Assembly: GCF_002302635.1 (NCBI RefSeq)
Contig: NZ_CP022387.1
Coordinates: 62,001-126,000, forward strand
Direction of reading: 5' to 3'
Source: Capnocytophaga stomatis
Lineage (GTDB): Bacteria; Bacteroidota; Bacteroidia; Flavobacteriales; Flavobacteriaceae
DNA: 64,000 bases
Shown in pieces: positions 24,170-32,265 of this stretch (positions are counted from its first letter, which is position 1; every line of letters begins with the position of its first letter). The notes under the pieces are model-generated. The model did not search any database. It worked only from the letters and a program-made list of their open reading frames with translations, and was not told the DNA's origin. The translations under genes were made by a program, and so were the position numbers.

Positions 24170-25255
24170 TTATAGCCATTTTTTCCGTTTAAAATAAAAT
24201 ATCATTATAACAGATATTAAAATCATTATTGCCCAAACAATAGGATATGCCCATTTATATTGAAGCTCAGGCATAAACTCAAAATTCATACCATAAACTC
24301 CAACGATGAATGTTAAGGGAATGAAAATTGTTGATATTAAAGTGAGTAACCGCATTATGTTGTTCATTTTGTTGCTCATAGCTCCCATATAAGTATCGGT
24401 CAATCCCCAAAGAATATCTCTGTAAGTTCCCAAAGTTTCCACAATTTGAATAGTATGGTCGTGAAGGTCACGAAAATAATGTTTTGTGTCATTTGTAACC
24501 AAAAAATGATTAATTTTTTCCAATTTACCAGTTATTTCTCGCACAGGAACAATCGATTTCTGAAGAAAAATAGCACTTTTCTTCAAATTTTGTATCTCCA
24601 GAATCATTTTTTCATCAGGATTGTTTATAATTTCATCTTCTATATCCTCAATTTTGCCTCCAATCTTGTCCAAAATTACGAAATAATTATCAATCACGGC
24701 ATCCAAAAGACCAAAAAGAAGATAATCAATGCCCTTTTTGCGAATATCATTTATATTCATTAATAATCGTCTGCGTAACGGCTCAAATACATCTTCTCCT
24801 TCAACCTCCTGAAAACTAACAACATAATCTTTACCTAAAATCAATGCCAAATGCTCTGAAACAAGTTGTTCTTTCTTTCCGAAATACATCATCTTGATAA
24901 TAATCAATAAATTATTTTCAAGAACCTCACTTTTAGGGCGATGCTCCGTATCAAGAACATCTTCCAAAAGTAAATTGTGTAACTTTGTAAACTCTCCTAC
25001 TTGTTTTATTTCTTCAATATTGTTTAATCCATTGATATTTATCCAAGTACGATTTTCTCCAGAGATAAAATACAAAGCCTCCTTTACTGAATTTACTTTC
25101 CCAGAGTGAAAAAACGAATCTCCATAAGAAATCACATCAATATCAACTGATTTTTCTTTCTCACCGAAATACAGCAATGTACCAGGAGGCGATTCCATCT
25201 TATTAATACGATTTAACTTCCTTTTTTTACGCTTCTGAGAAACATTTTTAGCCAT
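24170..25255 (-). CDS. corA: CorA-family magnesium/cobalt transporter
   Basis: 361 aa. A long acidic cytoplasmic domain (about residues 1-300) is followed by two membrane helices. The signature YGMNFEFMPEL lies just after the first helix (LISTIFIPLTFIVG), and the second helix leads to a basic tail KRKKWL. CorA pentamers import Mg2+ and other divalent ions. A TACTTTTG promoter box lies at 25280-25287 on the same strand. The region from 25256 to 25745 that holds the promoter is otherwise empty. An alternative role as a zinc exporter (ZntB type) is less likely given the GMN motif. Confidence 0.9.
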   Translation of the reverse strand: MAKNVSQKRKKRKLNRINKMESPPGTLLYFGEKEKSVDIDVISYGDSFFHSGKVNSVKEALYFISGENRTWININGLNNIEEIKQVGEFTKLHNLLLEDVLDTEHRPKSEVLENNLLIIIKMMYFGKKEQLVSEHLALILGKDYVVSFQEVEGEDVFEPLRRRLLMNINDIRKKGIDYLLFGLLDAVIDNYFVILDKIGGKIEDIEDEIINNPDEKMILEIQNLKKSAIFLQKSIVPVREITGKLEKINHFLVTNDTKHYFRDLHDHTIQIVETLGTYRDILWGLTDTYMGAMSNKMNNIMRLLTLISTIFIPLTFIVGVYGMNFEFMPELQYKWAYPIVWAIMILISVIMIFYFKRKKWL

Positions 25256-25745
25256 TTCTTAACAACTTAAAAACTCTCCCAAAAGTAAGAATTCTTTTCT
25301 GAAATATAAAATTTTATTTTCAGGATTAAATCTCGAACTTATAAAATATTTTTAGACTTTAATAAATAATATAAAATACTGATTATATTATATTTAAATT
25401 ATAAAATTTAAATGATAAATTTAAGTTAATTAACAATTTAATAATATATGTCATTTTGTCATTTATAATTAATATTTAAACCTTATTTGATTATAAATAA
25501 CTCATTTACAATATTTTATTATAAAAAATATCTTTAGTTATAAGTTATAGAATTTCTTCAATATTTTTAGTTAATGTAATTATTTAAATAGTTATATTTA
25601 AAAAACTAATTACCAGATAATTATTTATAAAAAATATATATTTTTAAAAAGACAAAAAAGAACCCGAACTTTCTCTATTATAAAAGAAAATTCGGGTTCT
25701 TTAATTGAAATTTTTTGTTTTATTTCTTACATAAAACTAATTGAC
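25256..25745. other. Gene-free AT-rich region of about 490 bp
   Basis: I see no coding frame. It holds the corA promoter box (25280-25287, minus strand), a very AT-rich core (about 25310-25650, A/T tracts with hardly any G or C) and a terminator at 25657-25702. Nothing else is supported. Confidence 0.7.
25657..25702. terminator. Terminator after KdsC-like gene
   Basis: A perfect 12-bp stem (25657-25668/25691-25702) carries AACCCGAA with a 22-nt loop and T-rich flanks. It probably ends the KdsC/DUF2520/lipoprotein transcript on the minus strand. Confidence 0.75.
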
Positions 25746-26255
25746 TTAAAACTCCCAATCGCCACGTACTTTTAACACTTGGGTAATAACATCTCGGACG
25801 CATCCTTCCCCACCCTTCAAATGAGAAACATAATCCGCTATGGCTTTCACTTCAGGAGCTGCATCTTGCGGACAAGTAGCTAAACCGGAGTGTTTCATTG
25901 GCGGAATATCCAATATATCATCGCCCATATATAATATTTCTTCCTTTTTTAACCCTTTTGACTGCTGATATTCCAAAAAAGTATCCAATTTTTGATGTCT
26001 TTTCATAAAAACATCACTAATTCCTAAATCTTCGAGCCTTTTTTTGGCTCCTTGGTTGTTTCCTCCGGTGATGATACACATATTATATCCCTTATCCAAT
26101 GCCAATTTCATCACAAAACCATCTTTTACGCTCATACTTCGTAATAATTCTCCTTCATTTGTTACCAAAACTTGAGCGTTTGTCAGTACTCCATCTATAT
26201 CAAATACAAAAGTTGTGATGTTTTTCAAATACTCCTTATAGCTTTTTGCTTCCAT
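25746..26255 (-). CDS. kdsC: HAD-family phosphatase, KdsC-like (KDO-8-phosphate phosphatase)
   Basis: 169 aa, the length of single-domain KdsC/YrbI phosphatases that form tetramers without a cap domain. The nucleophile motif is FVFDIDGVLTNAQV, motif II is MCIITGGNN, the Lys of motif III is in the RHQKLDTF segment, and motif IV is ILYMGDDILDIPPM. It removes phosphate from 3-deoxy-D-manno-octulosonate-8-phosphate to give Kdo for lipid A core synthesis; in related organisms the same fold may act on other sugar phosphates. It overlaps the DUF2520 gene by 20 bp. Confidence 0.8.
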   Translation of the reverse strand: MEAKSYKEYLKNITTFVFDIDGVLTNAQVLVTNEGELLRSMSVKDGFVMKLALDKGYNMCIITGGNNQGAKKRLEDLGISDVFMKRHQKLDTFLEYQQSKGLKKEEILYMGDDILDIPPMKHSGLATCPQDAAPEVKAIADYVSHLKGGEGCVRDVITQVLKVRGDWEF

Positions 26256-27018
26256 ATGTTTCTAATATTGAATTTGTTATTGTTTTATAAATTTCTTTCC
26301 GATTTCCACTTAAAAGAGCCAAATGATTTTCAATGGTTTGACGGTCATCACGCCTTGCCGGACCTGTTTGGGCTTCAAAAGGTTCTGTTTTCTGAATTTT
26401 CTCAAAAGTTTTTGCCAATAAAGGTTTCAGAATTTCAAAAGGAACTTTATTCTCTTCACATATTTCCTTACTAATTCCGATTAAATGATTCGTAAAATTA
26501 TTCATCATTACCGCTGAAATATGTAAAATTTTTCTCTGAAAACCGTTTATTTCGTAAACTTTACTCGTTACGGATTCTGCCAAAATGCGTAAAACCTCTA
26601 AATCAGCTAAATCCTGAGCTTCGATACAAATTGGAACTTCTTGAAAATCAACAGGTATATCTTTAGAAAAAGATTGCAGTGGATAGAAAACACCCTTTCT
26701 GTTTTTACCACTTAAAACATCAATATCTGTGTTTCCTGAAGTATGAACTACCAAATTTCCTGAAAAAGGTAACTTTTCAGATACTTCAGAAATAGCCGAA
26801 TCTTTCACAGCAATTATACAAATGTCAACGGGTTTTAACAATGAAACATTTGTAATTTTTTCCACTGCAAATTGCTCAAAATGAGAAGTGAAGCAGCTTC
26901 TATTACAAAGTTGCTTCACTTCAATTTTATCATTATTGTAAAAAATATTCATTAAGTGAAAAGCTACATTTCCGCCTCCTACTATACTTAATGATAATTT
27001 TTGACTGTTTCCTTTCAT
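26236..27018 (-). CDS. Rossmann-like/DUF2520 domain protein
   Basis: 260 aa. An N-terminal Rossmann fold with a glycine-rich loop (LSIVGGGNVAFHLMNIFY) resembles pyrroline-5-carboxylate reductase or prephenate dehydrogenase-like NAD(P) proteins. The C-terminal helical DUF2520 domain has the conserved HISAVMMNNFTNHLIGIS and the GPARRDDRQTIENHLALL segment. It is a predicted NAD(P)-dependent oxidoreductase with unknown substrate. It lies 18 bp after a lipoprotein gene and overlaps kdsC by 20 bp, so the three are probably one operon. Confidence 0.8.
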   Translation of the reverse strand: MKGNSQKLSLSIVGGGNVAFHLMNIFYNNDKIEVKQLCNRSCFTSHFEQFAVEKITNVSLLKPVDICIIAVKDSAISEVSEKLPFSGNLVVHTSGNTDIDVLSGKNRKGVFYPLQSFSKDIPVDFQEVPICIEAQDLADLEVLRILAESVTSKVYEINGFQRKILHISAVMMNNFTNHLIGISKEICEENKVPFEILKPLLAKTFEKIQKTEPFEAQTGPARRDDRQTIENHLALLSGNRKEIYKTITNSILETYGSKKL

Positions 27019-27036
27019 CAGAATTTTACAATATTT

Positions 27037-27591
27037 CTATAAATTCCAATTTATAGTGATTCGTGATAGTTTTGCATTGTCCTCTATATCGTTTTTTGTG
27101 ATTTCAGAAGAAAGCCCGAAATTATTATTCTTTAAAGCCGATTTGTCAAAAGTAAAATAATAATTTTCATTTTTAGGCGTAACCAATATGCTTTTCAGTG
27201 TTTGCTCAATTTCAAAATCAGGATATCTGTCCTTAACATCTTTGTAAGTGCTTGCCAATGAAATTCCTTTTTCGGTAGCAAAACGCGAATCCAAAATCAA
27301 TACACTTTCCACAACTTTCTGATTATCAGAATTAATAACCGGAGTTATTTCTATCAGCTCCTTACCTCCTTTTTCAAAAATGATAATTCGTTCCATACTT
27401 GCATAACGAAGCTCGCCCTCAAAAGTAGTATTGACCAAGGAATCTTTCGCATATATGGAATCCAATTTTTGGATAGGCGTATTTCTGTGTAAAACTCCCA
27501 CATTATCTTTCGTTATCAGAAATTTATTATCGGTTTTATTACAAGCAATAGTTACAATCAAAATTAGTATTAGTACAATATATTTGTTCAT
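27037..27591 (-). CDS. Predicted lipoprotein of unknown function
   Basis: 184 aa. Residues 1-17 form a lipoprotein signal (MNKYIVLILILIVTIAC, Cys at 17), followed by a polar head NKTDNKF that does not carry the surface-export sequence I know. The mature part is mixed alpha-beta, with segments IIIFEKGGKELIEITPV and NYYFTFDKSAL. I do not recognise a named family. It is probably anchored in the inner leaflet of the outer membrane. It opens the operon with DUF2520 and KdsC, which hints at envelope work but does not prove it. Confidence 0.7.
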   Translation of the reverse strand: MNKYIVLILILIVTIACNKTDNKFLITKDNVGVLHRNTPIQKLDSIYAKDSLVNTTFEGELRYASMERIIIFEKGGKELIEITPVINSDNQKVVESVLILDSRFATEKGISLASTYKDVKDRYPDFEIEQTLKSILVTPKNENYYFTFDKSALKNNNFGLSSEITKNDIEDNAKLSRITINWNL

Positions 27592-27629
27592 TTTTATAAT
27601 TATTTTTACAGATTCTTCAATAAAATTTA

Positions 27630-29165
27630 TTATTTCTTCATTACTTTATTCAAAACTCCAAAAACACCACGAATAAATGTAGCACTCGTCACCATTTTTA
27701 ATATCGGATTTTGAGCCGTACTTTGCTTTGTTGTTCGTGCTTGTCGTGGTTGGGTTTGTTTTTGTTTCTGTTGTTGCTCCTCTTCTTTCTCCTTAACTTG
27801 CTGAGCTTGAATTTCTGAAATTTTCTTATTTAACAGCTCGTAGGCACTCTCTCTGTCTATCACTTCGTTATATTTTCGAACTAATTCAGAGCGATTTACA
27901 AGAGCGTTTATTTCATTTTCGGACAGAATATCCATTCGGCTCATTGGAGCTCTTAACATAGTGGCTACCAACGGAGTAGGAATTCCTTTTTCGTTCAAAA
28001 CAGTTACAAAAGCCTCTCCCGTGCCCAGAGATGTTAGTACTTCCGCTGTATTGTAAAAGTCTGATACAGGGTAGTTTTCGGCTGTGAGTTTGATGGCTTT
28101 TCTGTCCTTCGCGGTGAAAGCCCTGAGTGCGTGTTGAACTTTCATTCCCAATTGTGAAAGAACGGCATCAGGAACATCGGTTGGGTTTTGTGTACAGAAA
28201 ATAAGTCCAACTCCTTTAGAACGAATTAGTTTCACGATATTTTCCAACTGATTTAGCAACGTTTTTGATGCTTCACTGAAAATCAAGTGGGCTTCATCGA
28301 TGAAAATCACCAATTTCGGTTTTTGCAAATCTCCTTCTTCCGGAAAAGTAGAATAAATTTCGGCCAGCAGACTTAACATAAAAGTTGAAAACATTTTCGG
28401 ACGGTCTTGAATATCCGTTAGGCGAATAATATTCACATACCCCTCCCCTTTGCTGTTAGTTCTCAGTAAATCAGATGGTTCAAAGCTTCGTTCTCCAAAA
28501 AACAACTCAGCTCCTTGATGCTCTAATTCAACTATTTTCCTTAAAATTGCACTGGTTGAAGTTTTTGCAATCGCTCCGTATTCTTTTTCAAAATCGGCCT
28601 TGCCTTCTTCAGTGGCAAATTGTAATATCTTTTTTAAATCTTTCAAATCCAGCAAAGGATAACCGTGGTCGTCGCAATATTTGAAAATCACTGCCAACAC
28701 GCCTTCTTGTACATCGCTCAAATCCAAAATACGAGAAAGCAACACCGAACCAAATTCGGAAACCGTAGCTCGCATTCTGGCTCCTTTCTGCTCCGAAATT
28801 GTTAATAATTCCACAGGAAATCCTTGTGAAGCATACGGAATTCCTATTTTTTTGTGACGTTCTGTGATAAATGATTTTTCTTCGCCTGCTTCTGCCAAAC
28901 CGCTCAAATCTCCTTTCAAGTCCATCAAAAGTACAGGAACTCCGTTTTTAGACAAATTTTCGGCGATTACTTGCAAGGTTTTGGTTTTTCCCGTACCCGT
29001 TGCTCCTGCTATGAGTCCGTGGCGATTAAGCGTCTTTAAAGGAAGATTAACTAATACGTTTTCAATAGGTTGACCTTCATACATAGCCCCTCCTAATGTA
29101 ATATAATCCCCTTTGCAAACATATCCGTTGGTTATGGTTTCTTTAAAAGATTCTATTTTACTCAT
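27630..29165 (-). CDS. HerA-like ATPase, DUF853 family (YjgR-like)
   Basis: 511 aa. The Walker A motif is AGATGTGKTKTLQVIAENL (about residues 52-70), followed by MDLKGDLSGLAEAG. Walker B is LVIFIDEAHLIFSEAS (about 290-305), and the sensor LIFCTQNPTDVPDAVLSQLG follows. The C-terminal tail is rich in Gln and Lys (about 445-490). The fold is that of the HerA/FtsK superfamily DNA-pumping ATPases; the bacterial DUF853 branch (E. coli YjgR) is uncharacterised. A TATCTTTG promoter box lies at 29199-29206. It has no nuclease partner (NurA) next to it. Confidence 0.85.
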   Translation of the reverse strand: MSKIESFKETITNGYVCKGDYITLGGAMYEGQPIENVLVNLPLKTLNRHGLIAGATGTGKTKTLQVIAENLSKNGVPVLLMDLKGDLSGLAEAGEEKSFITERHKKIGIPYASQGFPVELLTISEQKGARMRATVSEFGSVLLSRILDLSDVQEGVLAVIFKYCDDHGYPLLDLKDLKKILQFATEEGKADFEKEYGAIAKTSTSAILRKIVELEHQGAELFFGERSFEPSDLLRTNSKGEGYVNIIRLTDIQDRPKMFSTFMLSLLAEIYSTFPEEGDLQKPKLVIFIDEAHLIFSEASKTLLNQLENIVKLIRSKGVGLIFCTQNPTDVPDAVLSQLGMKVQHALRAFTAKDRKAIKLTAENYPVSDFYNTAEVLTSLGTGEAFVTVLNEKGIPTPLVATMLRAPMSRMDILSENEINALVNRSELVRKYNEVIDRESAYELLNKKISEIQAQQVKEKEEEQQQKQKQTQPRQARTTKQSTAQNPILKMVTSATFIRGVFGVLNKVMKK

Positions 29166-29198
29166 ATCTCTAAATTAGATGATAATACTTCAAGGAAA

Positions 29199-29206
29199 CA
29201 AAGATA
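29199..29206 (-). promoter_or_regulatory. TAnnTTTG box for the DUF853 gene
   Basis: Minus-strand TATCTTTG would start RNA near 29192, giving a 27-nt leader to ATG 29165. The -33 element is weak. Confidence 0.45.
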
Positions 29207-29255
29207 TAATAAAAAACTGAAAGCTGTTACATTTATTCAATTTTCTTTGGTAAAA

Positions 29256-29287
29256 TTTGCTTGCTAAGTTCTATTCGTATAACTTTG
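29256..29287 (+). promoter_or_regulatory. Promoter for the 29327-30792 operon
   Basis: TTTG (29256-29259), a 20-nt spacer and TAACTTTG (29280-29287) match the Bacteroidota consensus closely. Confidence 0.65.
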
Positions 29288-29326
29288 CGTAAATTATTTT
29301 GTCGAACCATATTAATAAAACTATAA

Positions 29327-29557
29327 ATGAGTAATTTTCCTAAATTTTTGCTGGGAGATAACACTGACTTCCCCGATGCTATTTTTGTAATTCACACCGA
29401 ATATCCTCGTTTTGTGCTAAATTTAGAAACTGACGAAGTGGAATGGCTGGAAGAATTTGATGAAGAAGACACCAAAGAACTCGAAACCGAAGCCGAAAAC
29501 CTCATTCAGCAAGCCAATGAATTTTACGAGCGAGAAATAGACCGATACGAAGGGTAA
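29327..29557 (+). CDS. Small acidic conserved hypothetical protein
   Basis: 76 aa, strongly acidic, with a Glu/Asp-rich stretch in the middle (EWLEEFDEEDTKELETEAEN). The N-terminal 35 residues look like a compact alpha-beta piece with FPKFLLGDNT and EYPRFVLNLETDEVEW. No cysteines, signal peptide or membrane segment. I do not recognise a family with a function. It starts a three-gene operon with a PAP2 phosphatase (six bases later) and trmH, and has a clear promoter at 29256-29287. Confidence 0.7.
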   Translation: MSNFPKFLLGDNTDFPDAIFVIHTEYPRFVLNLETDEVEWLEEFDEEDTKELETEAENLIQQANEFYEREIDRYEG

Positions 29558-29563
29558 TCTACT

Positions 29564-30130
29564 ATGCTTGAATACATTATAGAAAAAGATAAAGAGTTAT
29601 TCCTCTACCTGAATGGCTTAGGCTCAGAGCATTGGGACAGTTTTTGGCTGTTTGTCAGTCATAAACTTTCCGCTTTGCCTTTGTATGTTTTGTTACTTTT
29701 TTTCTGTTTGAAATATTTCAAATGGAAGAAAACAGCCATTATTTTAGTTTGTATAGCTTTGATGATTCTCGCCACTGACCAGCTCGCGAACCTTTTTAAA
29801 TATGGCTTTGAGCGATTGCGTCCGTGTCACGATGAAACATTAATTTCACAAATGCGTTCGGTAATTTGTGGCGGTAAATTTGGCTATTTTTCGGCTCACG
29901 CAGCCAGTTCAATGGCGGTAGCTGTATTTTTTAGTTCGATTTTCCGCAGAAGGATGAAATGGCTACCTTTTGTGCTGTTTTCTTGGTCATTTTTAGTGGG
30001 ATACAGCCGAATTTATTTAGGAGTTCACTTCCCTGGTGATGTTGTTACGGGATTTATTTTGGGAGGTGCTTTGGGATATCTTTTTTATAAAATAGCATTC
30101 GGAAAAATATTAAAAGAACAGGTTTTATAA
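29564..30130 (+). CDS. PAP2-family phosphatase
   Basis: 188 aa inner-membrane protein with about five membrane segments. The three PAP2 catalytic boxes are visible: KYGFERLRPCH (C1), YFSAHAASSMAVA (C2, with the central His) and YSRIYLGVHFPGDVVTGFILG (C3 with Arg, His, Asp). Such enzymes dephosphorylate undecaprenyl diphosphate, lipid A, phosphatidate or similar lipids on the periplasmic side. The exact substrate is uncertain; undecaprenyl-PP recycling is plausible. It shares one base with the trmH start, so the two are translated together. Confidence 0.85.
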   Translation: MLEYIIEKDKELFLYLNGLGSEHWDSFWLFVSHKLSALPLYVLLLFFCLKYFKWKKTAIILVCIALMILATDQLANLFKYGFERLRPCHDETLISQMRSVICGGKFGYFSAHAASSMAVAVFFSSIFRRRMKWLPFVLFSWSFLVGYSRIYLGVHFPGDVVTGFILGGALGYLFYKIAFGKILKEQVL

Positions 30131-30792
30131 TGAAAAATGAACAAATTTTGCTATCATATTTAGAAAATTTCATTACAGAAGAGCGAAAAAAACGATTTTC
30201 TGAAATTCTTGAATATCGAACCAATCATTTTACGGTAGCTGTTGAAGATGTTTTCCAGATGCACAATACAAGTGCTGTTATCCGAAGTTGTGAAGTATTT
30301 GGAGTGCAGCAAGCTCATTTGATTGAGCAGCGTTTTGGGAAGCGGTTAGATGCCAAAATTGCGATGGGAGCTCAAAAATGGGTGGATACATTCCGATATG
30401 ATAACACGCAGGATTGTATGGATAGGCTTCGTGAAAAAGGTTACCAAATTGTGGCTACAACGCCTCACAAGGATGCTTACTTTTTGAGCGACTTTGACAT
30501 TTCCAAAAAAAGTGCTTTCTTCTTTGGCACGGAAAAAGACGGATTATCGAAATTGGTTTTAAATCAAGCCGATACATTTTTAAAAATTCCGATGGTGGGC
30601 TTTACTGAAAGTTTGAATATTTCGGTTTGTGCGGCTATAATTTTGCAACAACTCACTGAAAATCTCAGAAAATCAGATGTTTCGTGGCAACTTACAGAAG
30701 AAGAAAAAATGGCAATCCGCATAGATTGGACAAAAAAATCCATCCGAAGCGTTGATGATGTTATGAAGCGATTTTATGAAATAAACCCTTAA
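30130..30792 (+). CDS. trmH: tRNA (guanosine-2'-O-)-methyltransferase, TrmH family
   Basis: 220 aa SPOUT-class enzyme with the knotted SAM site. The family markers are VFQMHNTSAVIRSCEVFGVQ (motif 1, with the catalytic Arg), FFFGTEKDGLSKLVL (motif 2) and KIPMVGFTESLNISVCAAII (motif 3). It methylates the 2'-OH of G18 in the D-loop of tRNA. The arrangement agrees better with TrmH than with the rRNA-modifying RlmB, because the long N-terminal substrate domain of RlmB is absent. It is the last gene of the operon, followed by a bidirectional terminator. Confidence 0.8.
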   Translation: MKNEQILLSYLENFITEERKKRFSEILEYRTNHFTVAVEDVFQMHNTSAVIRSCEVFGVQQAHLIEQRFGKRLDAKIAMGAQKWVDTFRYDNTQDCMDRLREKGYQIVATTPHKDAYFLSDFDISKKSAFFFGTEKDGLSKLVLNQADTFLKIPMVGFTESLNISVCAAIILQQLTENLRKSDVSWQLTEEEKMAIRIDWTKKSIRSVDDVMKRFYEINP

Positions 30793-30798
30793 AAATAA

Positions 30799-30830
30799 AA
30801 AGAGTAAGAATTTTTTGATTCTTACTCTTT
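30799..30830. terminator. Bidirectional terminator between trmH and aldolase
   Basis: A 13-bp perfect stem (30799-30811/30818-30830) with T runs on both strands serves both converging genes. Confidence 0.85.
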
Positions 30831-30853
30831 TCTATTTAAAACCTTTAATCTAT

Positions 30854-31921
30854 TTATAATGTATTAACATTATTCAAATCTTCGAAAGCTTTTTTAAGTC
30901 GGGCGATAAACGTTTTTTCACCTTCTCTTAACCAAACACGAGGGTCATAGTATTTTTTGTTTGGTGCATCAGCTCCTTCCGGATTTCCGATTTGTGATTG
31001 CAAGTAAGCTGTTTTTTCTTTCATATAATCACGAATTCCTTCTGTAAAAGCATATTGCAAGTCAGTATCAATATTCATTTTGATTACACCATAAGAGATT
31101 GCCTCACGGATTTCCTCAAGAGTAGAACCAGAACCTCCGTGGAAAACGAAATCTACCGTATTTTGAGGAACGTTGTAGTGTTTAGAGATGTACTCTTGTG
31201 AATTTCTCAAAATTTTAGGAGTAAGTTTCACATTACCAGGTTTGTAAACTCCGTGAACGTTACCAAAAGCAGCCGCAATTGTAAACTGAGGGCTCACTTT
31301 AAGCAACTCTTCATAAGCATACGCCACTTCTTCAGGTTGTGTGTATAATTTTGAAGAATCAACATCTGTGTTATCAACTCCGTCTTCTTCACCTCCGGTA
31401 ATTCCCAGCTCAATTTCAAGAGTCATACCCATTTTGCTCATTCTCTCCAAATATTTTTTGCAAATTTCGATGTTCTCTTTAAGTGGCTCTTCTGAAAGGT
31501 CAATCATATGCGAGCTAAACAAAGGTTTTCCTGTTTCAGCGAAATGTTTTTCCGAAGCATCTAACAAACCATCAATCCAAGGAAGCAATTTTTTTGCACA
31601 GTGGTCAGTATGAAGAATTACGCTAACCCCGTAAAGTTCAGCTAATTGATGAACGTGTTTCGCTCCTGAAACGGCTCCTGCAATAGCTGCACGTTGGTTT
31701 TCATTTGAAAGTCCTTTTCCTGCCATAAAACAAGCTCCTCCGTTTGAAAACTGAATAATAACAGGAGCATTCATTTCTTTTGCAGCTTCCATTACGGAAT
31801 TGATTGTGTTTGAACTAACAACGTTTACAGCTGGTAAAGCAAATCCTTTTTGTTTGGCGTATTGAAAAATTTCTTGTACTTGTTTTCCAACAGCTACGCC
31901 TGGTTTAATATTGTGTGCCAT
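30854..31921 (-). CDS. fbaA: Fructose-bisphosphate aldolase, class II
   Basis: 355 aa zinc-dependent aldolase that interconverts fructose 1,6-bisphosphate with glyceraldehyde-3-phosphate and dihydroxyacetone phosphate. Class IIA features include HTDHCAKKLLPWIDGLLDA (catalytic Asp and zinc His), ELGITGGEEDGVDNT (zinc Glu), AAFGNVHGVYKPGNV (zinc His), FVFHGGSGSTLEEI (zinc His and phosphate loop) and KMNIDTDLQYAF. The length fits the E. coli type. It has a 90-nt leader and a clear promoter at 32022-32052. Confidence 0.95.
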   Translation of the reverse strand: MAHNIKPGVAVGKQVQEIFQYAKQKGFALPAVNVVSSNTINSVMEAAKEMNAPVIIQFSNGGACFMAGKGLSNENQRAAIAGAVSGAKHVHQLAELYGVSVILHTDHCAKKLLPWIDGLLDASEKHFAETGKPLFSSHMIDLSEEPLKENIEICKKYLERMSKMGMTLEIELGITGGEEDGVDNTDVDSSKLYTQPEEVAYAYEELLKVSPQFTIAAAFGNVHGVYKPGNVKLTPKILRNSQEYISKHYNVPQNTVDFVFHGGSGSTLEEIREAISYGVIKMNIDTDLQYAFTEGIRDYMKEKTAYLQSQIGNPEGADAPNKKYYDPRVWLREGEKTFIARLKKAFEDLNNVNTL

Positions 31922-32021
31922 TTGTACTATAAAAAATTTAAAAATTATACTATCTAAAGTTTAACAAAGTTCTAAAAATAAGATTTCGAGCATCTTACAT
32001 CTAAAACCTTAAAGTCGGTAA

Positions 32022-32052
32022 CAAAAGTACGATTTTTTAATCAGATAGCAAA
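32022..32052 (-). promoter_or_regulatory. Promoter of fbaA
   Basis: Minus-strand TTTG (32052-32049), 19 nt and TACTTTTG (32029-32022) match the consensus. The transcript start near 32015 gives a leader of about 94 nt. Confidence 0.65.
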
Positions 32053-32238
32053 AATAAAAATCATTTTTTAAGCAAAATTTCTTATTTGGTAATTGAAAGT
32101 AAGATTTTTAAAAAATAATACAAATTGAACAGCTCTTTTTATATTGATTTTCACAGAATATACATTTTCATTTGATACGTTTTATGTTAAAGTTAAAATA
32201 ATTCTTGTAATCTCACTCACACAATGGATTAATTTTCC

Positions 32239-32246
32239 TACCTTTG
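32239..32246 (+). promoter_or_regulatory. TAnnTTTG box for the acyltransferase gene
   Basis: TACCTTTG is 20 nt before ATG 32266, so the leader would be short (about 13 nt). No TTTG is seen at the expected distance upstream. Confidence 0.4.
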
Positions 32247-32265
32247 CCCCTTAAAATAAAACTTT

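Larger units (their letters stand above)
31922..32265. other. Divergent promoter region of 344 bp between aldolase and acyltransferase genes
   Basis: No gene is visible. On the minus strand the aldolase promoter lies at 32022-32052. On the plus strand a TACCTTTG box lies at 32239-32246 for the acyltransferase. A small inverted repeat, TAAGAT (31979-31984) and ATCTTA (31992-31997), sits in the aldolase leader and is of doubtful meaning. Confidence 0.6.

Noticed and set aside
27630-29165. HerA-like ATPase as part of a defence island
   Set aside because: No nuclease, SIR2 or other defence gene adjoins it; DUF853 proteins are common chromosomal genes.
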